NCBI GenBank assembly: GCA_016223165.1
Contig: JACRPO010000007.1
Location: forward strand, 802,843-866,842
DNA length: 64,000 bases
Reading direction: 5' to 3'
Source: Burkholderiales bacterium
Lineage (GTDB): Bacteria > Pseudomonadota > Gammaproteobacteria > Burkholderiales > Burkholderiaceae_C
The translations under genes and the position numbers were made by a program. Under the pieces are notes generated by a model. The model was not told the DNA's origin, did no database searches, and saw only the letters and a program-made list of their open reading frames with translations. Below are positions 19,965 to 34,360 of the stretch, piece by piece; position 1 is the first letter of the stretch; the number at the start of each line of letters is the position of its first letter.

Positions 19965-21095
19965 ATGGCCGACGCTGCAACCGCCGCATCCGCCGGCGAC
20001 ACCTTCAAGCCGATCGCCGCGCGCCCGGCGCCGGTGCGCACCGAGGGCTTCGTCCCCTGGGTGAAGAAGAACCTGCTCGCCGACTGGAGGAGCGCCGTCA
20101 CCACCGTGCTGCTCGTCATCGTGGCGCTGTACGTGCTGCCCAGCGTCGCCAACTGGGGCATCGTGCAGGCGGTGTTCGGTGCCGATGCCAAGGCCTGCCA
20201 GGCCGCGCGCGGCAGTGGCGCCTGCTGGGGCGTGGTGACCGAGAAGTTCCGCGTCATCATCTTCGGCCGCTACCCTTTCGACCAGCAATGGCGCCCCGAG
20301 CTCGCCACCGTCGTGATGGTGGCCGCCCTCGTGCTGAGCTGCGTGCGCTGGTTCTGGAAGCCGTGGCTGGCGGCCCTGTGGGTCGGCGTGCTGGCGCTGT
20401 TCTTCGTGCTGATGGGCGGCGGCGTGTTCGGCCTCGAGCCGGTGCGCACCGACCTCTGGGGCGGGCTGCCGCTGACGGTGATGCTGGCGACGCTGTCGAT
20501 CTTCTTCGCCTTCCCGCTCGCGGTGCTGGTGGCGCTCGGCCGGCGCAGCAACCTGCCGGCCATCAAGACGGTGTGCGTGATCTACATCGAGCTCATCCGT
20601 GGCGTGCCGCTCATCAGCGTGCTCTTCATGGCGAGCTTCATGTTCCCGTTGTTCATGCCGCAGGGCATGTCGATCGACGTGCTGGCGCGCGTGCTGGTGG
20701 GCATCACGCTATTCGCCGCCGCCTACATGGCCGAGATCGTGCGCGGCGGCCTGCAGGCCATCCCCAAGGGCCAGCTCGAGGCGGCGGCGACGCTGGGCCT
20801 CGGCTACTGGCAGACGCAGCGCAAGATCGTGCTGCCGCAGGCGCTGGCGATGGTGGTGCCGAGCATGATGAACAACTTCATCAGCATCTTCAAGGACACG
20901 TCGCTCGTGACGATCGTCTCGCTGTACGAGCTCACCGGCTCGCACGGCCTGGCGCTCAACTCCGACGTGAACTGGCGGCCGTTCAAGCTCGAGGCCTACT
21001 TCTTCATCACCGGCATCTACTTCAGCTTCTGCTTCGCGATGAGCCGCTACAGCCTGTGGGTGGAGAAGCAGGTCAGCGTCTCGCGCACGCGCTGA
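19965..21095 (+). CDS. aapM: Amino acid ABC transporter permease
   Basis: Permease EAA motif LEAAATLGLGYWQTQRKIVLPQALAMVVPSMMN; directly after aapQ. Confidence 0.9.
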   Translation: MADAATAASAGDTFKPIAARPAPVRTEGFVPWVKKNLLADWRSAVTTVLLVIVALYVLPSVANWGIVQAVFGADAKACQAARGSGACWGVVTEKFRVIIFGRYPFDQQWRPELATVVMVAALVLSCVRWFWKPWLAALWVGVLALFFVLMGGGVFGLEPVRTDLWGGLPLTVMLATLSIFFAFPLAVLVALGRRSNLPAIKTVCVIYIELIRGVPLISVLFMASFMFPLFMPQGMSIDVLARVLVGITLFAAAYMAEIVRGGLQAIPKGQLEAAATLGLGYWQTQRKIVLPQALAMVVPSMMNNFISIFKDTSLVTIVSLYELTGSHGLALNSDVNWRPFKLEAYFFITGIYFSFCFAMSRYSLWVEKQVSVSRTR

Positions 21096-21176
21096 GCACG
21101 TCTCGAGCGCCCTCGCCGCGAAGCCCTGCCCCCCACGCCCACACGCGCACACGCACCGAACCCGAGACCCTGCACC

Positions 21177-21923
21177 ATGAGCGAGCCGCCGATCGTCGTC
21201 TTCGACAAGGTCAACAAGTGGTACGGCAACAGCTTCCACGTGCTGCGCGACATCGACCTCTCGGTGGCCAAGGGCGAGCGCATCGTCATCTGCGGCCCCT
21301 CGGGCTCGGGCAAGAGCACGTTGATCCGCTGCGTGAATGCGCTCGAGGAGTACCAGGAGGGCCGCATCACCGTCGACGGCACCGCGCTCAGCGACGACGT
21401 GAAGGCGATCGAGGCCGTGCGCAAGCAGGTCGGCATGGTGTTCCAGCAGTTCAACCTCTTCCCGCACCTCACCGTGCTGGAGAACCTGACGCTGGCGCCG
21501 ATGTGGGTGGGCCACATGCCCAAGGCCGAGGCCGAGGAACGCGCAATGACGCAGTTGAAGCGCGTGCGCATCGCCGAGCAGGCCAAGAAATACCCGCTGC
21601 AGCTCTCCGGCGGCCAGCAGCAGCGCGTGGCCATCGCGCGTGCGCTGTGCCTGACGCCGAAGATCATGCTCTTCGACGAGCCCACCTCGGCGCTCGACCC
21701 CGAGATGATCAAGGAGGTGCTCGACGTGATGACCGAGCTTGCCGGCCTCGGCATGACCATGCTGTGCGTGACGCACGAGATGGGCTTCGCCAAGGCGGTG
21801 GCCGACCGCGTGATCTTCATGGACCAGGGCCAGATCGTCGAGGAGAACTCGCCGCACGAGTTCTTCAACAACCCGAAGAGCGAGCGCACGAAGGACTTCC
21901 TGTCGAAGATCCTCGGCCACTGA
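21177..21923 (+). CDS. aapP: Amino acid ABC transporter ATP-binding protein
   Basis: Walker [38 protein letters not shown]. Confidence 0.95.
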   Translation: MSEPPIVVFDKVNKWYGNSFHVLRDIDLSVAKGERIVICGPSGSGKSTLIRCVNALEEYQEGRITVDGTALSDDVKAIEAVRKQVGMVFQQFNLFPHLTVLENLTLAPMWVGHMPKAEAEERAMTQLKRVRIAEQAKKYPLQLSGGQQQRVAIARALCLTPKIMLFDEPTSALDPEMIKEVLDVMTELAGLGMTMLCVTHEMGFAKAVADRVIFMDQGQIVEENSPHEFFNNPKSERTKDFLSKILGH

Positions 21924-22009
21924 GTGGTTGCCGAGCGGCCGGAGCGTTCATTGCGCGGCCACTGAACGGCCACCGGGCAGCGCGCTTCGGACCCGACCGA
22001 GTTCGACGC

Positions 22010-22588
22010 ATGACGACCGCGACCATCGCGCGCGAACGGTTCGACACCCCCGGCGACGCACCGCCGCGCCGCCCGCATGCCAACACCTACTGGCTGCTGC
22101 CCGGGCGCCTGCTCGCCGGCGAGCACCCGCACCCGGGGCACGCCGATGGCCTGACGCTGCGCCTGTCGGGGCTGCAGGCCGCCGGTGTCACCTGCTGCAT
22201 CGATCTCACCGGCGACACCGAGGGCACCGGCGTCTACGTGCCGCTGCCGGTGGCCGGGCGCCCGGCACGCCGCCTCGCCTTTGCCGTCACCGACTTCGGC
22301 GTGCCGACGGCCGAGCGCATGCGGCAGGTGCTCGACGTCATCGATGCCGCGCTCGACGGCAACGAGGTGGTGTACCTGCATTGCCGCGCCGGCATCGGCC
22401 GCACCGGCACGGTCGCCGGCTGCCTGCTCGTCGAGCACGGCTTCGCGCCCGACGAGGCGCTGGCGCTGCTGCAGCGCAAGTGGCGCGCGATGGCCAAGAG
22501 CGCCTTCGTGCGCCACACGCCCGAGACGGAATCGCAGCGCGCCTTCATCGTCGCCTGGGCGCCGGGCAAGGGGCGAAGCGGCGCCTGA
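22010..22588 (+). CDS. Dual-specificity/tyrosine protein phosphatase family protein
   Basis: HCRAGIGRTGT matches the CX5R(S/T) signature. Confidence 0.85.
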   Translation: MTTATIARERFDTPGDAPPRRPHANTYWLLPGRLLAGEHPHPGHADGLTLRLSGLQAAGVTCCIDLTGDTEGTGVYVPLPVAGRPARRLAFAVTDFGVPTAERMRQVLDVIDAALDGNEVVYLHCRAGIGRTGTVAGCLLVEHGFAPDEALALLQRKWRAMAKSAFVRHTPETESQRAFIVAWAPGKGRSGA

Positions 22589-22660
22589 GATGAAACGAGC
22601 GATTGCGCGGCCGAAGCCCGCAACGCGCGCGGCCGCACGAGCCGCCTCAGCTCAGTCAGC

Positions 22661-23350
22661 TCAGTCGGCGCGCCTGCCGAAGACGCCCGCCAGCCAGCGC
22701 CGCAGCGCCGCCCACGGGCCGCGCGGGCCCGGCGGGGCGGCGGGCGGCGGGCTCGCACCACTCTTCTCCTGCGCGGCGAAGGCGGCGCCCGGCGCCTGCC
22801 CGGCCTGCACCATCAGCGTGAGCGTGGAGTCGGCGCCGCTCGACGCGAGCGCGCTGCGACGCGCGCTGCCGCCGCGTGCCGCCTGCGGCGCCGGCACCGC
22901 TGCGGCGGCGGCGCGGAAGTTCTCGGCGAACTGCGCCAGCAATCGGTCGCCGACGGTGGCGAGCAGCCGCTTGTCGAGCTGCGCGAGGCGGCCGTCCACC
23001 GACACCGTCACGTGGCCGGCGAGTGCGCTCGAACCCGGCACGTTGCCGGCATCGATGTGCGCCACCCACTCCACCGAGACCGTCGAGCCCGCCGCCTCGT
23101 GGCCCTGGCCGCGCAGCCGCAGCTCGCGCTTCGTCGCGTCCAGACCCAGGAGCTCGATCTCGCCATCCAGGCGCACCGCCTCCGCGCCGACCTGCAGGCC
23201 CACCGTGCCCTGATAGCGGCGCGTGTCCAGCTGCGTGGCCAGCACCCCACCGGGCCAGCAGGCCGCGGTGGCGCGGATGTCGGCGAGCACGGCCCAGGCC
23301 TGCTGCGGCGTCGCGGCGACCGGATAGCGTTTGTCGAAGTCGATCTGCAT
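22661..23350 (-). CDS. SRPBCC/CoxG-like family protein
   Basis: MQIDFDKRYPVAATPQQAWAVLADIRATAACWPGG...LLATVGDRLLAQFAENF. Confidence 0.75.
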   Translation of the reverse strand: MQIDFDKRYPVAATPQQAWAVLADIRATAACWPGGVLATQLDTRRYQGTVGLQVGAEAVRLDGEIELLGLDATKRELRLRGQGHEAAGSTVSVEWVAHIDAGNVPGSSALAGHVTVSVDGRLAQLDKRLLATVGDRLLAQFAENFRAAAAAVPAPQAARGGSARRSALASSGADSTLTLMVQAGQAPGAAFAAQEKSGASPPPAAPPGPRGPWAALRRWLAGVFGRRAD

Positions 23351-23449
23351 GGGCGGCGCCGGAGATTCTCGCGGTGACTCGGTCAGGGACGGGTGGATCG
23401 GTGTGGGCGCGGCCATCGCGGGTGGCCTGGTCTTGGCATCGTGCCACCT

Positions 23450-24265
23450 TCAGATCGGCTTCAGGCCGGCCTTGAAGCGCTCCTTCATCGGCTCGTGGCC
23501 GAGCGGCGGAAATTCGATCAGCGACTCGGGCACCGCATGCTCGGGCAGCGCCTCGATCAGGTGGCGGATCAGCGCCAGGCGCCCGCGCCGCTGGTCGTTG
23601 AAGTCAACGAGCACCCACGGCGCATGCTTGGTGTGCGTGGCCGCGAGCATCGCCTCGCGTGCCTTCGTGTAGTCGCCATACTTCTCGCGCGCCTTCAGGT
23701 CGATCGGCGAGAGCTTCCAGCGCTTGAGCGGGTCTTCGCGGCGCTCGGCGAAGCGCTCCTCCTGCTGCGCCTGGTCGACGGTGAGCCAATACTTGAAGAG
23801 CAGCAGGCCGTCGTCGACGAGCATCCGCTCGAACACCGGCGCCTGCTTCAGGAAGGCACGCGCCTCGTCCTCGGTGCAGAAGCCCATCACCCGCTCGACG
23901 CCGGCGCGGTTGTACCAGCTGCGGTCGAAGAGCGCGATCTCGCCCGCCGCGGGCAGGTGCGCCGCGTAGCGCTGGAAGTACCACTGCGTGCGCTCGCGGT
24001 CGCTCGGCTTGGGCAGGGCGATCACGTGGCATTGGCGCGGGTTGAGCGTGTCGGCGATGGCCGAAATGACGCCGCCCTTGCCGGCGGTGTCGCGCCCTTC
24101 GATCACGACCAGCAGGCGTCGGCCGGTGTGCTGCAACCAGCGCGCCATGTCGTTGAGCTGCAGCTGCAACGGCGCCAGCGCTTCGTAGTACTCGGCTTTC
24201 GACAAGCCGTTGCCGTTGCGCTTGCGTTCGCGCTTGTCCTTGCTCTTGCTCTTGCTCTTGGCCAT
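23450..24265 (-). CDS. ppk2: Polyphosphate kinase 2 family protein
   Basis: VVIEGRDTAGKGGVISAI, LFDRSWYNRAGVERVMGFC, KYWLTVDQAQQEERFAERREDPLKRWKLS. Confidence 0.95.
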   Translation of the reverse strand: MAKSKSKSKDKRERKRNGNGLSKAEYYEALAPLQLQLNDMARWLQHTGRRLLVVIEGRDTAGKGGVISAIADTLNPRQCHVIALPKPSDRERTQWYFQRYAAHLPAAGEIALFDRSWYNRAGVERVMGFCTEDEARAFLKQAPVFERMLVDDGLLLFKYWLTVDQAQQEERFAERREDPLKRWKLSPIDLKAREKYGDYTKAREAMLAATHTKHAPWVLVDFNDQRRGRLALIRHLIEALPEHAVPESLIEFPPLGHEPMKERFKAGLKPI

Positions 24266-24299
24266 CCTGTCTTGCCCTCCCTCGCCTTGCCGGCGCCCA

Positions 24300-24443
24300 T
24301 CAAGCGGCGAAGAGCCGCTCGTGCGCCCGGCGCAGCTCGCGCTTGAGCAGCTTGCCGCTCGGATTCTTCGGCAACGCCTCGACGAACACGACCCGCTTGG
24401 GCGCCTTGAACGGCGCCAGCGGGCCTGAAGGCAGCCAGAGCAT
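24300..24443 (-). pseudogene. C-terminal remnant of an AMP-binding acyl-CoA synthetase/ligase
   Basis: Minus-strand translation MLWLPSGPLAPFKAPKRVVFVEALPKNPSGKLLKRELRRAHERLFAA*; (Y/F)K.P..V.FV..LP(K/R)(N/T).SGK..(K/R)..LR is the C-terminal signature of this family; no N-terminal part nearby. Confidence 0.8.
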
Positions 24444-24464
24444 GCCGCGAGGGTAACGGCGCGC

Positions 24465-24484
24465 CCCCGGGCTGCCGCCCGGGG
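24465..24484. terminator. Perfect GC hairpin downstream of atpC
   Basis: CCCCGGGC-TGCC-GCCCGGGG. Confidence 0.45.
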
Positions 24485-24547
24485 AAAGCCCGTGCCTGGC
24501 CGAGCGGCCGGCCGCCTGCGAACGGCGAACGGCGGCCCGGCCGGCGC

Positions 24548-24976
24548 CTACTTCCGGCGCAGCTTCTGGATGGCGGCGATCTGCGCCGCCATCGCGGCGA
24601 ACTCGCCCTGCGCCTTGGCGAGGTCGATGTCGTTCTTGGCGTTGCGCATCGCCTCTTCGGCGAGCTTTTTCGCCTCGCTCGCCTTGGCCTCGTCGAGGTC
24701 GTGGCCGCGGATGGCGGTGTCGGCGAGCACGGTCACCGTGCCCGGCTGCACCTCGAGGATGCCGCCGGCGACGAAGATGAACTCCTCCTCGCCGCTGCTG
24801 CCGTCGGCGTTGGCGCGCTCGATGCGCACGGCGCCGGGCTTGATGCGCGTGATGAGCGGCGTGTGGCGCGGCAGGATGCCGAGCTCACCGTTCTCGCCCG
24901 GCAGGGCGACGAACTTCGCCTCGCCCGAGAAGATGCTCTCCTCGGCGCTGACGACGTCGACGTGGATGGTGGCCAT
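24548..24976 (-). CDS. atpC: F1Fo ATP synthase subunit epsilon
   Basis: [43 protein letters not shown]. Confidence 0.97.
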   Translation of the reverse strand: MATIHVDVVSAEESIFSGEAKFVALPGENGELGILPRHTPLITRIKPGAVRIERANADGSSGEEEFIFVAGGILEVQPGTVTVLADTAIRGHDLDEAKASEAKKLAEEAMRNAKNDIDLAKAQGEFAAMAAQIAAIQKLRRK

Positions 24977-25016
24977 GAGAGCGCTCCTTGTGGCGCCGAT
25001 GCGCGCCGAATACAGC

Positions 25017-27354
<2,338 letters not shown>

Positions 27355-27392
27355 GGTCCAGCTCCTTTACAGGTGTGTCGCTGGAGGGGCGA

Positions 27393-28946
<1,554 letters not shown>

Positions 28947-28959
28947 GTGTCTCTCCGGC

Positions 28960-29499
28960 TTACGCAACCAGCGCAAGCTGCATCTGTTCCAGACGGGCCC
29001 GGACGGAGGTGTCCAGCACCTCGTCGCCGACGATGACGCGGATGCCGCCGATCAGCTCGGGCTTCAATTCGACCTTGGCGTTGAGCTTGCGCTTGAAGCG
29101 CTTCTCGAGCGTGGCCACCACATTGGCGAGCTGTGCGCCCTCGATCGGGAAGGCGCTCTCGACGACGGCGTCGGAGACGCCGCTTTGCGCATTGACGAGC
29201 GAGACGAACTGCGCGGCGATCTCGGGCAGCGCCGCGAGGCGGCCGTTGTCGAGCACGGCGCGCAGCAGGTTGCCGACCTTCGCATCGAGCGCGAGGCCCT
29301 GGTGCTTCGCCACGCCGGCGACGAGGTCGAACACCTGCGTCGCGGCCACCTTCGGGTTGTCGGAGAACTGGCGCAGGCCGGCATCGCCGGCGAGCGCGGC
29401 CAGCGCCGACATCTGCTCCTTCAGTTTCGTCCCGTCGGCCGCGGCGGCCTTGAACAAGGCCTCCGCGTAGGGGCGGGCGATCGTCGCGAGCTCGGCCAT
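28960..29499 (-). CDS. atpH: F1Fo ATP synthase subunit delta
   Basis: [19 protein letters not shown]...[20 protein letters not shown]. Confidence 0.97.
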   Translation of the reverse strand: MAELATIARPYAEALFKAAAADGTKLKEQMSALAALAGDAGLRQFSDNPKVAATQVFDLVAGVAKHQGLALDAKVGNLLRAVLDNGRLAALPEIAAQFVSLVNAQSGVSDAVVESAFPIEGAQLANVVATLEKRFKRKLNAKVELKPELIGGIRVIVGDEVLDTSVRARLEQMQLALVA

Positions 29500-29500
29500 T

Positions 29501-29971
29501 TCAGAGCTCCGCCTTCAGGCGGCCCAGCAGCTCGGCGTGCACCGACGCATTCACTTCGCGCTTCAGGATCTGCTCGGCGCCCTTGACGGCGAGGCCGGCG
29601 ACCTGCGAGCGCAACGCCTCGCGTGCCTTCGCGGCCTCCTGCTCGGCCTCGGCCTTGGCGGCGGCGATGATCTTGGCGCCTTCTTCGGCGGCGCGGCCCT
29701 TGGCTTCCTCGACCAGCTGCTGCGCCAGGCGCTCGGCGTCGGCCAGCCGCTTGGCGGCATCGTCGCGCGCGGCGGAGAGCTGGGCCTCGACGCGCTTGTT
29801 GGCGGCGGCCAGGTCGGCCTTGGCCTTGTCGGCGGCCGACAGGCCCTCGGCGATCTTCTTGGCGCGCTCGTCCAGCGCCGCGGTGATCGGCGGCCAGACA
29901 AAACGCATCGTGAACCAGACCAGGATCGCGAAGACGATCATCTGGACGATGAGGGTGGCGTTGATGCTCAC
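29501..29971 (-). CDS. atpF: F1Fo ATP synthase subunit b
   Basis: [44 protein letters not shown]. Confidence 0.97.
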   Translation of the reverse strand: MSINATLIVQMIVFAILVWFTMRFVWPPITAALDERAKKIAEGLSAADKAKADLAAANKRVEAQLSAARDDAAKRLADAERLAQQLVEEAKGRAAEEGAKIIAAAKAEAEQEAAKAREALRSQVAGLAVKGAEQILKREVNASVHAELLGRLKAEL

Positions 29972-30049
29972 TTCTCTTACCTCGTCATGGGGTGACCACG
30001 GCCGCGGGAAACGAAAGACCCGCGGACCCGGCGATCCAGCCGCGAAGGA

Positions 30050-30403
<354 letters not shown>

Positions 30404-31234
30404 TCAATGGGCGTCGTGCGCCTGACCGACATAGACCAGCGCGAGCATCATGAACACGAAGGCCTGCAGGGTGATGATCAGGATGTGGAAGATGGCCCAG
30501 GCGGTGCCGGCGATGACATGGCCGACGGCGAGCGGCAGGCCGATCGCGGTGAAGAAAGCGCCGCCCATCAGCGCGATGAGCATGAAGATCAGCTCGCCGG
30601 CGTACATGTTGCCGAACAACCGCATGCCGTGGCTCACGGTCTTGGCCACGAACTCGATGAGCTGGAAGACGAAATTGAACGGGTACAGGAAGATCTTGTC
30701 GCCGAACGGCGCCGAGACCATCTCGTGCAGCCAGCCGCCGGCGCCCTTGATCTTGACGTTGTAGAAGATGCAGATGAGCAGCACGGTGATCGAAAGCGCC
30801 ATCGTCACCGAGAGGTCGGCGGTGGGCACCACGCGCATGTAGTCGGCGCCCTGGGGCGCGACGCCGTGCCAGATGGCAGGGATCAGGTCCACCGGCAGCA
30901 GGTCCATCGCATTCATCAGGAAGATCCAGATGAAGACCGTGAGCGCGAGCGGCGCCACCATCTTGCGGCTCTGCGCGTTGTGCACGATGCCCTTGGCCTG
31001 CGTGTCGACCATCTCGACGAGGAACTCGACGGCCGCCTGCAGCCGCCCCGGCACGCCGGAGGTCACGGCACGGGCCACGCGCCACAGCACGTAGCAGCCG
31101 AGCGCGCCCATCAGCAGTGACCAGAAGATCGAATCGAGATTGAGGGTCCAGAAGCCCTTGCCGGCCTGCAGGTGATGCAGGTGGTGAATGATGTATTCAC
31201 CGGCGGTCGGCGCGTTGCCCGTTGCTGCTGCCAT
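30404..31234 (-). CDS. atpB: F1Fo ATP synthase subunit a
   Basis: GEYIIHHLHHLQ...HGMRLFGNMYAGELIFMLIAL. Confidence 0.97.
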   Translation of the reverse strand: MAAATGNAPTAGEYIIHHLHHLQAGKGFWTLNLDSIFWSLLMGALGCYVLWRVARAVTSGVPGRLQAAVEFLVEMVDTQAKGIVHNAQSRKMVAPLALTVFIWIFLMNAMDLLPVDLIPAIWHGVAPQGADYMRVVPTADLSVTMALSITVLLICIFYNVKIKGAGGWLHEMVSAPFGDKIFLYPFNFVFQLIEFVAKTVSHGMRLFGNMYAGELIFMLIALMGGAFFTAIGLPLAVGHVIAGTAWAIFHILIITLQAFVFMMLALVYVGQAHDAH

Positions 31235-31285
31235 CTCGATTGCTCGTTCGTGATCGTTGTTCGACGGGTTCTTTGACGTCGTTCG

Positions 31286-31825
31286 TCATGCCCGCCCGCG
31301 CCACAGCAGCGCGAGCCAGTACACCTTCATGCACAGCACCAGGCCCACCAGCAACGCCGGCCAGCTCAAGCCCTGCACGAGTTTCGGTGCCAGCATCAGC
31401 ATGGCGACCGAAACCGCTATCTTGACCATCTCCCACAACATGAAGCTGACGGCGCTTGCGCCGGCAGACATGCTGCTGAGTCGGCTGGTCATGCCGCGCG
31501 CCATCAGCGCGCCCGGCAACACCACGCAAGCGGCGCCGTACAGCGCCGACCACCCCACCTCCACCCTGCCCGTGACGAGCGCCGCAAGCAGCGCCACCAC
31601 CACACCCACCCCGCCCTGCACGGCGACCACGCGCCACGGGTTGAGTGGCGGCTCCTTCGCACGCAAGGCCGACGCTTCTTCCCGGGTCAGCGTCTTGAAG
31701 GCGGGCCATCCGGCCCCATCCTCATGCTCATCCCATGCCCATTCACGCCGGCCGCGACTGTCGTGGCGGATGGCTCCGGCGGTTGCGGTGCGTGCGGCGA
31801 TGCTTGAGTTCGTTGGATTCGCCAT
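31286..31825 (-). CDS. atpI: ATP synthase subunit I
   Basis: Small 4-TM protein upstream of atpB; VVLPGALMARGMTSRLSSMSAG...KIAVSVAMLMLAPKLV; start codon lies in repetitive ATGGCGA sequence. Confidence 0.85.
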   Translation of the reverse strand: MANPTNSSIAARTATAGAIRHDSRGRREWAWDEHEDGAGWPAFKTLTREEASALRAKEPPLNPWRVVAVQGGVGVVVALLAALVTGRVEVGWSALYGAACVVLPGALMARGMTSRLSSMSAGASAVSFMLWEMVKIAVSVAMLMLAPKLVQGLSWPALLVGLVLCMKVYWLALLWRGRA

Positions 31826-32072
31826 CGGTTCGCCGTCGCCATCGCATTCGCCATCGCCATCACATGCACCTCGGCCGCAGGTTCCAGCCGGGGCGGGCAA
31901 AGCCGCGGGATTATACGAACAAACCCGCAGCTTCCCGCCCTCTGCAACCCTGGGTCCGCCGGGTCCGGCGGACCGGGTCGCCGCTTCGACATGCCGCGTC
32001 ACTGGTCTCTGAAATACACGCCCGACACGCCCTATTACCCGCGCCATCCACATTGGTCCATCATCACGCCCC

Positions 32073-34313
32073 ATGGTCCCCGGCCCTTCCATCCTGAATC
32101 CGCGGCGTGCGCCGGCAGCCTCGCTGGCGGCCGTGGCGCGGGCCGCATGGGCCGCCTGGGCCGTATGTGCGGCCGTCTTCGCGCTGCCGGCCGTGGCGGC
32201 CACCTCCGCAGTCGTCAGCACGCCGCAGGTACGCGCGGAACTCGTCGCGCACGCACCTGAAGGCGTCGCGCCCGGCAAGCCGCTGCGCCTGGGCCTGCAG
32301 ATCGATCACCAGCGGCACTGGCATACCTACTGGAAGAACCCGGGCGATTCGGGCCTGCCGACCACGCTGGCCTTCACGCTGCCCGCGGGCTTCGTGGCCG
32401 GCGACATCCGCTGGCCGGCGCCGGTGCGCCTGCCGATCGGCCCGCTGATGAATTTCGGCTACGAGGGCACGCTCCTCCTGCCGGTGCCCGTGCAGGTGCC
32501 GGCCGGCTTCAGCGGCGACTCGCTCACCGTCAAGCTGCGCGCCGACTGGCTCGTGTGCAAGGACGTCTGCATCCCCGAAGGCGGCGACTTCACGCTGCAG
32601 GTGCCGGCGCGCGCGGCCACCGCCGGCCACGCGGCCGCCTTCGCCGCCGCCGATGCGGCGACGCCCGTGCCCGCCGCCGGCGCCGAAGCCCGCGCCGAGC
32701 TGAAGGACGGCGCCCTGCAGGTCCGCATCAGCGGCCTGCCCGCCGCCTGGCACGGTCTCGCGCTGCAGTTCTTCCCGGAGACCGCCGGGGTGCTGAACAA
32801 CGCGGCGCCGATCGCCGGCCGTTGGGATGCCGGCGTGTGGAGCGCCGCCCTGGCGATCGACCCGCAGCGCAGCGCCGGCCCCGCGGTGTTGCCGGCCGTG
32901 CTCACGGCGGCCGGGAAGGCGAGCGGGCTCGAGGTCGGCGTGCAGGTGACGAGCGCGTGGCCGCCGCTCGCGCAGGCGGCGCCGGCGCCGCTGCCCTCGC
33001 TGGGCAACGCCACGGTGAGCAGCGACGCGACGGCGGCACCGGCCGCACCCACGGCGACCCTGGGGCTCGCGATGGCGATGCTTCTGGCGCTGGCCGGCGG
33101 TGTCCTGCTCAACCTCATGCCCTGCGTCTTCCCGGTCCTCTCGCTCAAGGTGGTGGGCTTCGCCCGCCATGCCGAAGACCGCCGCAAGGTGCTCGCCGCA
33201 GGCCTGGCCTACACGGTCGGCGTCGTGGTCTCGTTCGTGGCGCTGGCCGCCCTGCTGCTGGCGCTGCGCGCCGGCGGCGAGCAGATCGGCTGGGGCTTCC
33301 AGCTGCAGTCGCCGGCGGTGGTGGCCACGCTCGCCGTGCTGTTCACGCTCATCGGCCTGAACCTGGCCGGCGTCTTCGAGTTCGGCTCGGTGCTGCCCAG
33401 CAGCGTCGCGGCGGCGCGGGCGCGCCACCCGCTCGTCGACTCCGCCCTCACCGGCGTGCTGGCGGTGGCCGTCGCCTCGCCCTGCACGGCGCCCTTCATG
33501 GCCGCATCGCTCGGCCTCGCCCTGACGCTGCCGGCGCACGAGGCGCTCGCCATCTTCGCCGCGCTCGGCCTCGGCATGGCGCTGCCCTATCTCGCGGCGA
33601 GTGCCTGGCCGCGGCTGGCGCAGGCCCTGCCGCGCCCGGGGCCGTGGATGGCGAGCTTCAAGGCCCTGATGGCTTTCCCGATGTTCGCCACGGTGGTGTG
33701 GCTGACCTGGGTGCTGGGTCACCAGACTTCGATCGACGGCGCGGCGGCGCTGCTCGGCCTGCTCGTGGCCGTCGCTTTCGGTGCCTGGGCCTTGGGCTCG
33801 CCGACGCTCGGCCGCGGCGCACGCCGCGGCTTTGCCGCCGCAGCCATGGTGCTGCTGGCCGCCGCGCTGATGTGGGCCGTGCCTTCGTGGCGGCAGGATG
33901 CGGTGGCGGCCACGCCCGGTGCAGCCGCGGCGGGCACGCCCGGCGCCGGCGGCAAGGAGGGCCGGGAGGCCTGGCAGCCCTGGTCGGCCGAGCGCGTGGC
34001 GCAGGCGCAGGCCGAGGGGCGGCCGGTCTTCGTCGACTTCACCGCGGCCTGGTGCGTCACCTGCCAGTTCAACAAGCGCGCAACGCTCAACCACGCCGAT
34101 GTGCTGAGCGCGTTCGAGCGCAAGCGCGTCGTGCTCCTGCGTGCCGACTGGACGCGGCGCGATGCCACCATCGCCGCCGAGCTGGCGCGCCTGCAGCGCA
34201 GCGGCGTGCCGGTCTACGCGCTCTATTCCCCAGGCTCGGCAGGGCCTCGGCTGCTGAGCGAAATTCTGACCGTCGGCGAACTCACTGCGGCGCTGGCACA
34301 GTTGCCGGGTTAG
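32073..34313 (+). CDS. dsbD: DsbD-type protein-disulfide reductase (ScsB-like N-terminal domain)
   Basis: DHQRHWHTYWKNPGDSGLPTTL, DWLVCKDVCIPEGG, NLMPCVFPVLSLKVVGF, FTAAWCVTCQFNK. Confidence 0.9.
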   Translation: MVPGPSILNPRRAPAASLAAVARAAWAAWAVCAAVFALPAVAATSAVVSTPQVRAELVAHAPEGVAPGKPLRLGLQIDHQRHWHTYWKNPGDSGLPTTLAFTLPAGFVAGDIRWPAPVRLPIGPLMNFGYEGTLLLPVPVQVPAGFSGDSLTVKLRADWLVCKDVCIPEGGDFTLQVPARAATAGHAAAFAAADAATPVPAAGAEARAELKDGALQVRISGLPAAWHGLALQFFPETAGVLNNAAPIAGRWDAGVWSAALAIDPQRSAGPAVLPAVLTAAGKASGLEVGVQVTSAWPPLAQAAPAPLPSLGNATVSSDATAAPAAPTATLGLAMAMLLALAGGVLLNLMPCVFPVLSLKVVGFARHAEDRRKVLAAGLAYTVGVVVSFVALAALLLALRAGGEQIGWGFQLQSPAVVATLAVLFTLIGLNLAGVFEFGSVLPSSVAAARARHPLVDSALTGVLAVAVASPCTAPFMAASLGLALTLPAHEALAIFAALGLGMALPYLAASAWPRLAQALPRPGPWMASFKALMAFPMFATVVWLTWVLGHQTSIDGAAALLGLLVAVAFGAWALGSPTLGRGARRGFAAAAMVLLAAALMWAVPSWRQDAVAATPGAAAAGTPGAGGKEGREAWQPWSAERVAQAQAEGRPVFVDFTAAWCVTCQFNKRATLNHADVLSAFERKRVVLLRADWTRRDATIAAELARLQRSGVPVYALYSPGSAGPRLLSEILTVGELTAALAQLPG

Positions 34314-34360
34314 CCTCGCCCGGCCGGGCCGGCGCGCAGGCCCCAAGACGGAGCTCGAAG

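Noticed and set aside
20288-22588. 766-aa plus-strand ORF crossing aapM and aapP
   Set aside because: Only the last 193 residues (22010-22588, phosphatase) are credible; the rest is an out-of-frame reading of the ABC transporter genes.
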